A stretch of 64,000 nucleotides of DNA from Chitinophagales bacterium (lineage in GTDB: Bacteria > Bacteroidota > Bacteroidia > Chitinophagales > Chitinophagaceae). The stretch spans positions 1-64,000 of the forward strand of contig JAFLBN010000003.1 in assembly GCA_017303395.1 (NCBI GenBank). The letters run 5' to 3'. Below the pieces are notes generated by a model. The model did not search any database. It worked only from the letters and a program-made list of their open reading frames with translations, and was not told the DNA's origin. The position numbers and the translations under genes were made by a program. Below, piece by piece: positions 63,944 to 64,000 of this stretch. Each line of letters starts with the position of its first letter. Position 1 is the stretch's first letter.

Positions 63944-64000
63944 ATGAAAAACTACTTGTCACTATGTTTTCTGACTCTTATTACTCTATGGTCATACACT
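63944..64000 (+). CDS. Start of a secreted protein gene (3' end outside window)
   Basis: ATG 63944 opens a frame to the window edge (19 codons). The residues MKNYLSLCFLTLITLWS are a signal peptide. It is preceded by a terminator and probably encodes another secreted or T9SS protein, which cannot be confirmed here. Confidence 0.55.
   Translation, partial: MKNYLSLCFLTLITLWSYT

Noticed and set aside
1-64000. Mobile elements, prophage, tRNA, rRNA or CRISPR loci
   Set aside because: No transposase, integrase, phage structural gene, cloverleaf, rRNA core sequence or short regular repeat array was recognised anywhere.

Overview
The window is chromosomal DNA from a member of the Bacteroidota, most likely the Chitinophagales/Chitinophagaceae (the phylum is well supported; the family is inference). 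The evidence is: C-terminal type A sorting domains of the type IX secretion system (T9SS) on three large secreted proteins; GEVED, DUF2341, head-GIN (DUF2807), DUF2490, DUF420 and SPOR family proteins; a caa3-type cytochrome oxidase accessory cluster in the order usual for the phylum; a GalE-like short-chain threonine dehydrogenase; and promoters of the phylum-specific type (TTTG / TAnnTTTG) with no need for Shine-Dalgarno sites. No rRNA, tRNA, CRISPR array, phage or insertion sequence was recognised.

Layout. 1-9.9 kb: two divergent giant surface proteins built from shared Ig-like repeats. 10-16.2 kb: an RND efflux operon (tetR-tolC-adaptor-pump, minus strand) whose promoter spacer holds a palindrome, with a near copy at the tolC start. 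16.4-21.7 kb: NADP isocitrate dehydrogenase (type II), a thioester-reductase-like SDR, ftsY and a coupled pair of membrane proteins. 21.7-26.2 kb (minus): sirtuin, small membrane protein, threonine dehydrogenase, carA, DUF2147 and head-GIN proteins. 26.2-30.5 kb (minus): ctaB, two oxidase subunit III-type proteins, subunit IV, SCO, DUF420 and a small CxxC membrane protein. 30.6-32.4 kb: lemA and two TPM-domain genes. 32.5-43.7 kb: housekeeping genes (kynU, ribF, holA, a DEDDy exonuclease, a PhoB/PhoR-like two-component pair, a second and unrelated-subfamily isocitrate dehydrogenase, deoC, SPOR, M20 amidohydrolase).

43.7-47.5 kb (minus) is a compact six-gene operon of ACP, acyltransferase, dehydratase, unknown secreted protein, thioesterase and ketosynthase that resembles the core of an aryl-polyene/flexirubin-type lipid pathway but lacks most of its usual genes. 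48-51.3 kb (minus) is a TonB receptor system with a small His-rich membrane protein and a lipoprotein, probably for metal uptake. 51.4-61.7 kb holds mixed genes (DUF2490, thiolase, CoA-binding protein, a carboxypeptidase-regulatory pair with a Cys motif, anmK, PaiB-like, a CHASE3-like sensor without output, a fibronectin-III T9SS protein, sucD). The window closes with a T9SS protein and the start of another secreted protein, separated by similar hairpins.

Most gene ends are marked by clear intrinsic terminators, which makes transcription units easy to read. I found no fully novel defence or mobile system; the best leads are the compact lipid cluster, the metal-uptake trio, the efflux operon's duplicated operator, and the paired Ig-repeat genes.
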